Assembly (NCBI RefSeq): GCF_002933315.1
Contig: NZ_PDKT01000001.1
Coordinates: 310,001-374,000 of the forward strand
Source: Candidatus Pantoea edessiphila
GTDB taxonomy: Bacteria; Pseudomonadota; Gammaproteobacteria; Enterobacterales; Enterobacteriaceae
Direction: 5' to 3'
Length of the DNA: 64,000 bases
Part shown: positions 56,881 to 64,000 of the stretch, one piece after another
Position numbering within the stretch: the stretch's first letter is position 1
Layout of the letters: each line of letters opens with the position of its first letter
Notes under the pieces: generated by a model
The model's database searches: none
What the model was told of the DNA's origin: nothing
What the model saw: the letters and a program-made list of their open reading frames with translations, nothing else
Program-made: the position numbers and the translations under genes

Positions 56881-59800
56881 TTATTCATCCTCGAGATCAA
56901 TATTTATGCCTAATGATCGAATTTCTTTTAATAATACATTAAAAGACTCAGGCATACCTGGTTCCATATTATGGTTACCATCTACAATGTTTTTATACAT
57001 TCTAGTTCGACCATTAACGTCATCAGATTTTACTGTAAGCATTTCCTGTAAAGTATATGCTGCACCATAAGCTTCTAATGCCCAAACTTCCATTTCACCA
57101 AATCTTTGACCACCAAATTGAGCTTTACCACCTAAAGGTTGTTGAGTAACTAAACTATAAGAACCTGTTGAACGAGCATGCATCTTATCATCAACTAAAT
57201 GATTAAGTTTAAGCATATACATATATCCAACAGTAACCTGTCTTTCAAATTTCTCGCTAGTTCGTCCATCAAATAAAGTGATTTGACCAGATAAAGGTAA
57301 TCCACTTAATTTTAATAACTCTTTAATTTCATGTTCTTTTGCACCATCAAAAACAGGACTTGCAATTGGCATGCCTTTTTTTAGGTTTTCAGCTAAACAT
57401 AATATTTCTGTATCACTAAATTTGCTTAAATCAACTTTTTGGCGAAGATCTGTACCTAAATCATAAGCACGTTGCATAAATTTACGTAATTTAAGTATTT
57501 CTTCTTTTTTCTTTAACATTGCATTAATTTTATCGCCTATACCTTTAGCAGCCATACCTAAATGTGTTTCAAGAATTTGGCCAATATTCATGCGTGATGG
57601 TACACCTAAAGGATTTAATACAATATCAACTGGAATTCCATTTTCATCGTATGGCATATCTTCTATTGGATTTATTTTTGAGATAACTCCTTTATTACCA
57701 TGGCGCCCTGCCATTTTATCTCCTGGTTGAATTTGACGCTTTACAGCAAGATAAACTTTAACTATTTTCAATATGCCAGGAGCAAGATCATCACCTTGAG
57801 TGATTTTACGACGTTTATCTTCTATTTTTTTCTCAAATTCCTGCTTTAGTTCTTCATATTGATGTTTTAATTGATTTAATTGTTCTTTTTTAGTTTGATT
57901 ATTAACATTGATTTTTAACCAATGCTCACGCGGTATTTGATTTAGTTCATTAACTGTAATGTCACTGGATAATAATACTGATTGAATACGATTAAAAATA
58001 CTAGATTCTAAAATTTTCTTTTCTTCAGATAAATCTTTTTTTGCTTGTTTCAATTGCATTTCTTCAATTTCTAAAGAACGCTTATCTTTTTCTATGCCAT
58101 CTCTAGTAAAAATTTGTACATCAATAACTGTACCAGATACACCATTTGGTACCCTTAATGATGAATCTTTTACATCAGATGCTTTCTCACCAAAAATAGC
58201 ACGTAATAATTTTTCTTCAGGTGTTAGTTGTGTTTCACCTTTAGGAGTTACTTTCCCTACTAAAATATCCCCACCAATTACTTCTGCTCCAATATAAACA
58301 ATACCAGATTCATCTAATTTAGAAAGTGCAGCTTCGCTTACATTTGGAATATCAGCAGTAACTTCTTCTGGACCTAATTTAGTATCACGTGACATACATG
58401 ATAATTCTTGAATATGAATACTGGTAAATCTATCTTCTTGAACTACACGTTCTGAAACTAAAATAGAATCTTCAAAATTGTAACCGTTCCAAGGCATAAA
58501 AGCGACACGCATGTTTTGTCCTAAAGCTAATTCACCAAGATCAGTAGATGGACCATCTGCTAATACATCTCCTCTATCAATTTGTTCACCTAAAGAAATA
58601 CATGGCATTTGATTAATGCATGTATTTTGGTTAGAACGAGTATATTTAATTAAATTATAAATATCTATTCCAACTTCATTATTTTGCATTTCTCTATCAT
58701 TAACCTTAACAACAATGCGAGAAGCATCTACATATTGTACCAGACCACCACGTTTTGCTACTATTGTAACTCCTGAATCCACAGCTACTGCTCGTTCCAT
58801 ACCTGTACCAACTAATGGTTTATCAGCACGTAAAGTTGGTACAGCTTGACGTTGCATATTTGCACCCATTAAAGCACGATTAGCATCATCATGCTCAAGA
58901 AAAGGTATTAATGAAGCACCAACAGAAACTATTTGTTGAGTAGATACATCCATATAATCAACTTGTTCTTTATTAAATAAGCCAGATTCACCTTTATTGC
59001 GACAAATAATTAGATCATCTATAAATTTGCCATTATTATCTAAATGTGCATTTGCTTGAGCAATAACATAATTACCTTCTTCAATAGCAGATAAATAGTT
59101 AATTTTATCAGAAACAACACCGTTAAAAACACAACGATATGGTGTTTCCAAGAATCCGTATTCATTTGTTTTTGCATATACAGATAAAGAATTAATTAAA
59201 CCAATATTTGGACCTTCTGGAGTTTCAATGGGACAGACACGACCATAGTGTGTAGGATGAACATCTCTTACTTCAAAACCAGCTCTTTCACGTGTTAAAC
59301 CCCCTGGACCAAGAGCAGAAATACGACGTTTATGAGTAATTTCAGATAATGGATTATTTTGATCCATAAATTGGGATAACTGACTAGAACTAAAAAATTC
59401 TTTTACTGCTGCTGAAATTGGTTTAGCATTAATCATATCTTGAGGCATTAAAGTATCAAGATCGCCTAATGATAAACGCTCTCTAACAGCACGTTCAACG
59501 CGGATTAAACCAATACGAAATTGATTTTCAGCCATTTCACCTACTGAACGAATGCGACGATTTCCTAAATGATCGATATCATCTATTTCACCTTTACCGT
59601 TACGAATATTTATTAGTTTTTTCATTACGTCAATTATATCTTCTTTACTAAGAATACTAGAACCTTCTATTTGATCTCTTGCTAATGAGCGATTAAATTT
59701 CATACGACCTACAGCAGAGAGATCATATCTTTCTTCAGAAAAAAATAAGCTTTCAAAAAGATTTTCTGTAGCCTCTCTTGTTGGTGGTTCACCTGGTCTC

Positions 59801-60912
59801 ATCATACGATAAATTTCAATAAGAGCACTTAATCTATCAGTAGTTGGATCAATTCGTAAAGTTTCAGATATATAAGATCCGTGATCTAAGTCATTGATAA
59901 ATAATGTTTCAATTTGTTTATGACCTAATTTCTTCAATTTATCTATTAATTCTAATGAAAGATATGCATTAGCTGGTGCTATTATTTCATTTGTGTTGTA
60001 GTCATGATAATTTTTAGCTAAAATTTTTCCTATAAGATATTCAGTTGGTACTTCAATGTATTGAATATTATTTTTTTCTAATTGAATAATATGACGTGAA
60101 GTGATACGACGTGATTTTTCAATATATATCTTTCCGTTAATTTCAATATTGAAAGTAGCAGTTTCACCACGCAATCTTTCAGGAATTAACTTCATTAATA
60201 TTTTATTATCATAAATATTAAATATATTTTTTTCAAAAAAAATATTTAGAATATCCTCAGTAGTATAATCTAGTGCACGCAGTATAATAGTTGAAGGTAA
60301 TTTACGTCTACGATCAATACGAATAAACAGATTATCTTTGGGATCAAATTCAAAATCTATCCAAGAACCTCTATATGGAATTATACGTGCATTATATAAT
60401 ATTTTTCCTGAAGAATGGGTTTTACCTTTATCACTATCAAAAAAAACACCGGGACTACGATGCAACTGAGAGACAATAACACGTTCGGTACCATTAATAA
60501 TAAAAGTACCATTTTCAGTCATAAGTGGAATTTCCCCCATATATACTTCTTGTTCTTTAATATTTTTTACGGTGTTTTCAGATGAAAAATCACGTTCATA
60601 ATTTACTAATCTTAACTTAACTCTCAGTGGAGCAGAATAAGTCGCACCACGAATTTGACATTCTTTTACATCAAAAACAGGATCACCTAAACGATAGCTA
60701 ACATATTGTAATTCTGAATTACCACCATAACTTATAATAGGAAATACAGAACGGAAAGCAGCTTCTAGGCCATATTGACCATCTGGATCATGTTCAATAA
60801 ATTTTTGAAATGAGTCAAGTTGAATAAAGAGAAGGTAAGGAACGTCTAAAACTTTTGGACGCTTACCAAAATCCTTACGGATTCGTTTTTTTTCTGTATA
60901 AGAGTAAACCAT
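56881..60912 (-). CDS. rpoB: RNA polymerase beta subunit RpoB
   Basis: RpoB forms the active-site cleft with RpoC. Its 1343 residues match E. coli (1342) with near-continuous identity. The rifampicin region ([20 protein letters not shown]) is wild-type in sequence. The C-terminal [20 protein letters not shown] region is intact. The ATG has GGAG upstream. A stem-loop lies between it and rplL. Confidence 0.99.
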   Translation of the reverse strand: MVYSYTEKKRIRKDFGKRPKVLDVPYLLFIQLDSFQKFIEHDPDGQYGLEAAFRSVFPIISYGGNSELQYVSYRLGDPVFDVKECQIRGATYSAPLRVKLRLVNYERDFSSENTVKNIKEQEVYMGEIPLMTENGTFIINGTERVIVSQLHRSPGVFFDSDKGKTHSSGKILYNARIIPYRGSWIDFEFDPKDNLFIRIDRRRKLPSTIILRALDYTTEDILNIFFEKNIFNIYDNKILMKLIPERLRGETATFNIEINGKIYIEKSRRITSRHIIQLEKNNIQYIEVPTEYLIGKILAKNYHDYNTNEIIAPANAYLSLELIDKLKKLGHKQIETLFINDLDHGSYISETLRIDPTTDRLSALIEIYRMMRPGEPPTREATENLFESLFFSEERYDLSAVGRMKFNRSLARDQIEGSSILSKEDIIDVMKKLINIRNGKGEIDDIDHLGNRRIRSVGEMAENQFRIGLIRVERAVRERLSLGDLDTLMPQDMINAKPISAAVKEFFSSSQLSQFMDQNNPLSEITHKRRISALGPGGLTRERAGFEVRDVHPTHYGRVCPIETPEGPNIGLINSLSVYAKTNEYGFLETPYRCVFNGVVSDKINYLSAIEEGNYVIAQANAHLDNNGKFIDDLIICRNKGESGLFNKEQVDYMDVSTQQIVSVGASLIPFLEHDDANRALMGANMQRQAVPTLRADKPLVGTGMERAVAVDSGVTIVAKRGGLVQYVDASRIVVKVNDREMQNNEVGIDIYNLIKYTRSNQNTCINQMPCISLGEQIDRGDVLADGPSTDLGELALGQNMRVAFMPWNGYNFEDSILVSERVVQEDRFTSIHIQELSCMSRDTKLGPEEVTADIPNVSEAALSKLDESGIVYIGAEVIGGDILVGKVTPKGETQLTPEEKLLRAIFGEKASDVKDSSLRVPNGVSGTVIDVQIFTRDGIEKDKRSLEIEEMQLKQAKKDLSEEKKILESSIFNRIQSVLLSSDITVNELNQIPREHWLKINVNNQTKKEQLNQLKHQYEELKQEFEKKIEDKRRKITQGDDLAPGILKIVKVYLAVKRQIQPGDKMAGRHGNKGVISKINPIEDMPYDENGIPVDIVLNPLGVPSRMNIGQILETHLGMAAKGIGDKINAMLKKKEEILKLRKFMQRAYDLGTDLRQKVDLSKFSDTEILCLAENLKKGMPIASPVFDGAKEHEIKELLKLSGLPLSGQITLFDGRTSEKFERQVTVGYMYMLKLNHLVDDKMHARSTGSYSLVTQQPLGGKAQFGGQRFGEMEVWALEAYGAAYTLQEMLTVKSDDVNGRTRMYKNIVDGNHNMEPGMPESFNVLLKEIRSLGINIDLEDE

Positions 60913-61034
60913 TATGGCTCCTCAACTAGCTGATAGGTCGACCTGTTATAGGTCTTTTTTTACAGATATTTCTTGCAATTTTATAAAATTCACTTATATA
61001 TCTAATTAATTTTTATATTTAATTATTTCAATAG

Positions 61035-61064
61035 AAAAGGCTGGTGATTTTTAAGTCACCAGCC
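61035..61064 (-). terminator. rplL-rpoB attenuator-like hairpin
   Basis: GGCTGGTGA (61039-61047) pairs perfectly with TCACCAGCC (61056-61064). On the minus strand a TTTTCT run follows. It lies where E. coli has the partial terminator that lowers rpoBC expression relative to rplJL. Confidence 0.75.
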
Positions 61065-61102
61065 GTCAGCCTTGCTATAGCTAGACTGTAAGCTAAAATA
61101 TT

Positions 61103-61459
61103 TTATTTAACTTCAACTTCAGCTCCGGCCTCTTTTAAAATCACTTCTAAAGCTGCTGCTTCTTCTTTATTAATTCCTTCTTTAATTACACCAGTTGCTT
61201 CAACTAAATCTTTAGCTTCTTTTAAACCTAATCCAGTTGTTGCACGCACAGCTTTAATTACGGCTACTTTATTTGGACCAATGGATTTTAATATTACATT
61301 GAATTCAGTTTTTTCTTCAATGATTTCAGTTGGACTATTATTTACAATCACCTTAGAAGAAACACCGAACTTTTCTTCCATAGCAGAAACTAAATCAACA
61401 ACTTCCATTACAGACATATTAGAAACAGCTTCTAAAATTTGGTCTTTAGTTATAGACAT
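61103..61459 (-). CDS. rplL: Ribosomal protein L7/L12
   Basis: L7/L12 forms the flexible stalk that recruits translation GTPases. The ATG at 61459 gives [12 protein letters not shown] and 118 residues (E. coli 121), with AGGAA upstream; earlier in-frame codons are not part of the family. The N-terminal dimerisation part, a hinge without the Ala-rich E. coli character ([13 protein letters not shown]), and the C-terminal [12 protein letters not shown] domain are visible. It follows rplJ. Confidence 0.98.
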   Translation of the reverse strand: MSITKDQILEAVSNMSVMEVVDLVSAMEEKFGVSSKVIVNNSPTEIIEEKTEFNVILKSIGPNKVAVIKAVRATTGLGLKEAKDLVEATGVIKEGINKEEAAALEVILKEAGAEVEVK

Positions 61460-61519
61460 TACAATTGTTCCTAAAATCAAAAAACTTTATAAATTATTAG
61501 ATAACAGAAAAATTTGAAT

Positions 61520-62017
61520 TTAAATCACGTTTTTTACATTATGAATAGCAGTCAGAACACGAACTATTTTTCCCGCAGCTGCTTCTTTCATAGTAAACAT
61601 TAAATTTATTATTGCTTCTTCATACGTAGGTAAATCTGCTAAAAGATCAATATTATCTGCATCAATAAATTTATTTTCAAAAGCTGCAGCTTTGATTTTG
61701 AATGTTATATTTTCCCTTGCAAAATCTCTTAACAAACGGGCAGCTATACCAGGATGTTCGATGGAATACGCAATTAATGTTGGACCAATAAAAGTGTTTG
61801 TTAAGCACTTAAACTGTGTATGTTTAACAATCCTATGTAGTAATGTATTACGAACTACATATATATATACACCAGATTTACGAGCTTGTTCTCTCAATTC
61901 AGTTATTTTATCTACAGTAACACCACGGAAGTCGGCAACGACTGCCGAAATTGATTGTTTTGCTATTTCATAAATTTTAGTAACAATCTTTTTTTTATCT
62001 TTAAGACCTAGTGGCAT
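61520..62017 (-). CDS. rplJ: Ribosomal protein L10
   Basis: L10 anchors L7/L12 dimers to 23S rRNA. It has 165 residues, as in E. coli. It begins [15 protein letters not shown], and [17 protein letters not shown] and RNTLLHR are typical. In E. coli the L10-L7/L12 complex represses its own translation through the rplJ leader. The start has a TAGGAGC ribosome site. Confidence 0.98.
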   Translation of the reverse strand: MPLGLKDKKKIVTKIYEIAKQSISAVVADFRGVTVDKITELREQARKSGVYIYVVRNTLLHRIVKHTQFKCLTNTFIGPTLIAYSIEHPGIAARLLRDFARENITFKIKAAAFENKFIDADNIDLLADLPTYEEAIINLMFTMKEAAAGKIVRVLTAIHNVKNVI

Positions 62018-62280
62018 CGGTTTGCGCTCCTAAAATTAATCGGAGAAGATTTTTGAAAATAATTTAACTTTTATCTGAATTAAATTTGAATAAACAAAAA
62101 TAACGAAATTTACTCAATTAAAGAGAATGCATTTTCCTGATATTTCTAACATTTATATACTATCAATTTAATATATACAAGGTAATATTTAATTTATATT
62201 GAATAATTATTGCTAATTACAAATTAAAAACATGATCTTACGTAAAATTATTGCTTATTTCAAGATATAATTTCAATATA
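62018..62280 (-). promoter_or_regulatory. rplJ leader region (possible L10 autoregulatory site)
   Basis: The 263 bases between rplA and rplJ hold no gene and occupy the place of the E. coli rplJ promoter and L10-binding leader. On the minus strand a CTCC segment about 20 bases before GGAG could pair with the ribosome site. A promoter candidate is TTGAAA, 17 bases, then CAATAA near 62245-62276. I cannot confirm the L10-binding fold by eye. Confidence 0.35.
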
Positions 62281-62976
62281 TTAAATATTCAAACTAGCCA
62301 GATCAATTTGAATTCCAACACCCATAGTACTTGAAATACTAATTTTTTTTATATAATTTCCTTTGGATTGAATAGGCTTTGCTTTTTTTAAATCAGCAAT
62401 TAGATATTCTAAATTTTCTTTTAATTTATTATCTTCAAAATTAATCTTACCGATTGTAGTATGGATAATACCATTTTTATCATTCTTATAACGAATTTGA
62501 CCAGATTTAATATCTTTAACAGTTTTTGCAACATTAGAAGTTACGGTACCCATTTTAGGATTTGGCATCAATCCTCTAGTACCTAAAATTTGACCTAATT
62601 GACCAACAATATTCATTGCATCAGTAGATGCAATAACAACATCAAAATTGATATTACCTTTTTTAATATGCTCAACAAGATCTTCCATACCTACAAGTGT
62701 AGCTCCTTCTTTTTTAGCTTCATCAGCTTGTATTCCCTGAGCAAAAACTGCAATGCGCAAAAGACGACCAGTACCGTGAGGTAAAATAGTTGCTCCACGT
62801 ACGTTTTGATTAGATTTTTTAGGATCAATACTTAAATTAATGGCAACATCAATACTTTCTGTAAATTTAGCTGTAGCCAATTTTTTTAGCATAGAGATAG
62901 AATCTAAACAACTATACTTTTTTGCTAAATCGACTTCATTAATTATTTTATTCATACGCTTATTTACTTTTATCAT
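62281..62976 (-). CDS. rplA: Ribosomal protein L1
   Basis: L1 forms the L1 stalk at the E-site and in E. coli represses its own operon. The ATG at 62976, with AGAGGA upstream, gives 231 residues (E. coli 234); a TTG six bases earlier is unlikely. Motifs are [17 protein letters not shown] and [15 protein letters not shown]. It starts 2 bases after the rplK stop, so the two are coupled. Confidence 0.98.
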   Translation of the reverse strand: MIKVNKRMNKIINEVDLAKKYSCLDSISMLKKLATAKFTESIDVAINLSIDPKKSNQNVRGATILPHGTGRLLRIAVFAQGIQADEAKKEGATLVGMEDLVEHIKKGNINFDVVIASTDAMNIVGQLGQILGTRGLMPNPKMGTVTSNVAKTVKDIKSGQIRYKNDKNGIIHTTIGKINFEDNKLKENLEYLIADLKKAKPIQSKGNYIKKISISSTMGVGIQIDLASLNI

Positions 62977-62978
62977 TA

Positions 62979-63407
62979 TCAATCCTCTATGACTAATCCT
63001 ATAGAAATAGCAGTTCCTACAATAGAGCGAGATATTGCTTCTATATTTGATCCTGTCATATCTATTGCTTTAATTTTTGCTATCTCGAGAATTTGCATAC
63101 GATTAATAGTACCAATTTTTTCTTTGTTAGGTTTACTAGAACCTGATTTAACACCTGCAGCTTTTTTTAAAAGAACTGCAGCTGGAGGAGTTTTTGTGAT
63201 AAAGGTAAAAGTACGATCAGTATATACTGTAATAATAACAGGTGTTGGCATACCTTTTTCTAATGATGCAGTTGCAGTATTAAAATCTTTACAAAATTGC
63301 ATAATATTAACGCCTTGTTGACCTAAAGCAGGGCCAACAGGTGGACTAGGATTTGCCATACCAGCAGCAATTTGTAATTTAACATATGCCTGAACTTTTT
63401 TAGCCAT
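62979..63407 (-). CDS. rplK: Ribosomal protein L11
   Basis: L11 binds the GTPase-associated centre of 23S rRNA and is needed for RelA sensing. The ATG at 63407 gives [21 protein letters not shown] and 142 residues, the E. coli length; four upstream in-frame codons are not conserved. [12 protein letters not shown] and [13 protein letters not shown] are intact. It follows nusG on the same strand. Confidence 0.98.
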   Translation of the reverse strand: MAKKVQAYVKLQIAAGMANPSPPVGPALGQQGVNIMQFCKDFNTATASLEKGMPTPVIITVYTDRTFTFITKTPPAAVLLKKAAGVKSGSSKPNKEKIGTINRMQILEIAKIKAIDMTGSNIEAISRSIVGTAISIGLVIED

Positions 63408-63484
63408 ATACTTCCTCATTATTATTATTTTTTAAATATAATCCGTGAACATAAATTAACAGCTAATATTTATGGCAAATCAAT

Positions 63485-64000
63485 TCAACCTTTTTCTACT
63501 TGAGAAAAATCAAGTTCTACTGGTGTAGCTCTTCCAAAAATTGAAACAGATACCTTTAATCGACTTTTTTCATAATCCACTTCTTCTACTACGCTGTTAA
63601 AATCAGCGAATGGACCGTCATTTACTCGAACGATTTCACCTGGTTCAAAAATTGTTTTCGGACGTGGTTTATCACCCATTTCTTGCAGTCTGTTGATAAT
63701 AGTATAAGCTTCTTTGTCACTAATAGGAGATGGTCTATCAGAAGTTCCACCGATAAAACTCATAACACGCGGAACGTTACGAACTAAATGCCATGTAGCA
63801 TCGTTCATCACCATTTGGACTAATACATAACCAGGAAAAAATTTCCTTTCACTTTTTCGACGTTGACCACAGCGAATTTCAACAACCTCTTCAGTGGGAA
63901 CCATAATATCCCCAAACATGCTATCCATATTATACAATTTAATGTGTTCACGCAATGATTGCGCCACACGGCCTTCAAAACCTGAAAACGCCTGCACAAC
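63485..64000 (-). CDS. nusG: Transcription antitermination factor NusG, partial (5' end beyond window)
   Basis: NusG binds RNA polymerase, Rho and S10 and joins the rRNA antitermination complex with SuhB. The frame runs off the right edge. Its first visible codons read [19 protein letters not shown], matching E. coli from about residue 11, so roughly ten residues are missing. The NGN domain ([23 protein letters not shown]) and KOW domain ([27 protein letters not shown]) are complete. There are 171 codons in view, against 181 residues in E. coli. Confidence 0.97.
   Translation of the reverse strand, partial: VVQAFSGFEGRVAQSLREHIKLYNMDSMFGDIMVPTEEVVEIRCGQRRKSERKFFPGYVLVQMVMNDATWHLVRNVPRVMSFIGGTSDRPSPISDKEAYTIINRLQEMGDKPRPKTIFEPGEIVRVNDGPFADFNSVVEEVDYEKSRLKVSVSIFGRATPVELDFSQVEKG

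Overview
The window is a dense, strongly A+T-rich stretch of a bacterial chromosome. Almost every protein aligns over its full length with an Escherichia coli orthologue, and gene order still follows E. coli. The spacers are A/T-only and hold no genes, and most regulatory and dispensable genes of the E. coli order are missing. There are no insertion sequences, prophages, CRISPR arrays, rRNAs or tRNAs. This is the pattern of a reduced-genome gammaproteobacterial (Enterobacterales-like) insect symbiont. I cannot name the species from sequence alone.

Layout. Bases 1-47843 follow the E. coli 2.6-2.8 Mb segment: dapE tail, purC-bamC-dapA, upp / purM-purN-ppk, guaA-guaB, der-bamB-yfgM-hisS-ispG, rlmN, ndk, iscS, suhB, an unrecognised membrane-protein gene, glyA, purL, tadA-pgpC-acpS-pdxJ, era-rnc-lepB-lepA, nadB, ung, grpE, nadK, bamE, rnfH, smpB, ssrA (tmRNA), ygaM and nrdHIEF. 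A synteny break follows in the 47844-48455 spacer. Bases 48456-64000 match the E. coli 4.2 Mb segment: purH-purD, hemE, rpoC-rpoB, rplL-rplJ, rplA-rplK, and a nusG cut by the window edge.

How the genes work together. Ten genes serve purine synthesis and its feeders: purC, purM, purN, purL, purH, purD, guaA, guaB, glyA and upp. Others serve dNTP supply (nrdHIEF, ndk), NAD(P) (nadB, nadK), PLP (pdxJ), isoprenoids (ispG), haem (hemE) and lysine/diaminopimelate (dapA, dapE). Three of the BAM lipoproteins (BamB, BamC, BamE) and signal peptidase I show that an outer membrane and protein export are kept. The rest is core transcription and translation, including trans-translation.

Points that stand out. 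(1) SuhB has lost its metal-binding residues and looks like a pseudoenzyme kept for rRNA antitermination. (2) GrpE carries an 11-copy, 18-bp tandem repeat in its N-terminal region. (3) pgpC is readable at full length only if a 9-A tract is read with one extra base, which suggests transcriptional slippage. (4) A four-helix, Lys-rich membrane protein of unknown function sits between suhB and glyA. (5) IscS lacks its C-terminal tail and all its isc partners. (6) Several spacers hold long perfect A/T inverted repeats (arms of 22-35 bp). (7) The tmRNA tag and the uracil-DNA glycosylase motif A have unusual substitutions. I found no clear undescribed multi-gene system; the membrane protein is the best candidate for new biology.
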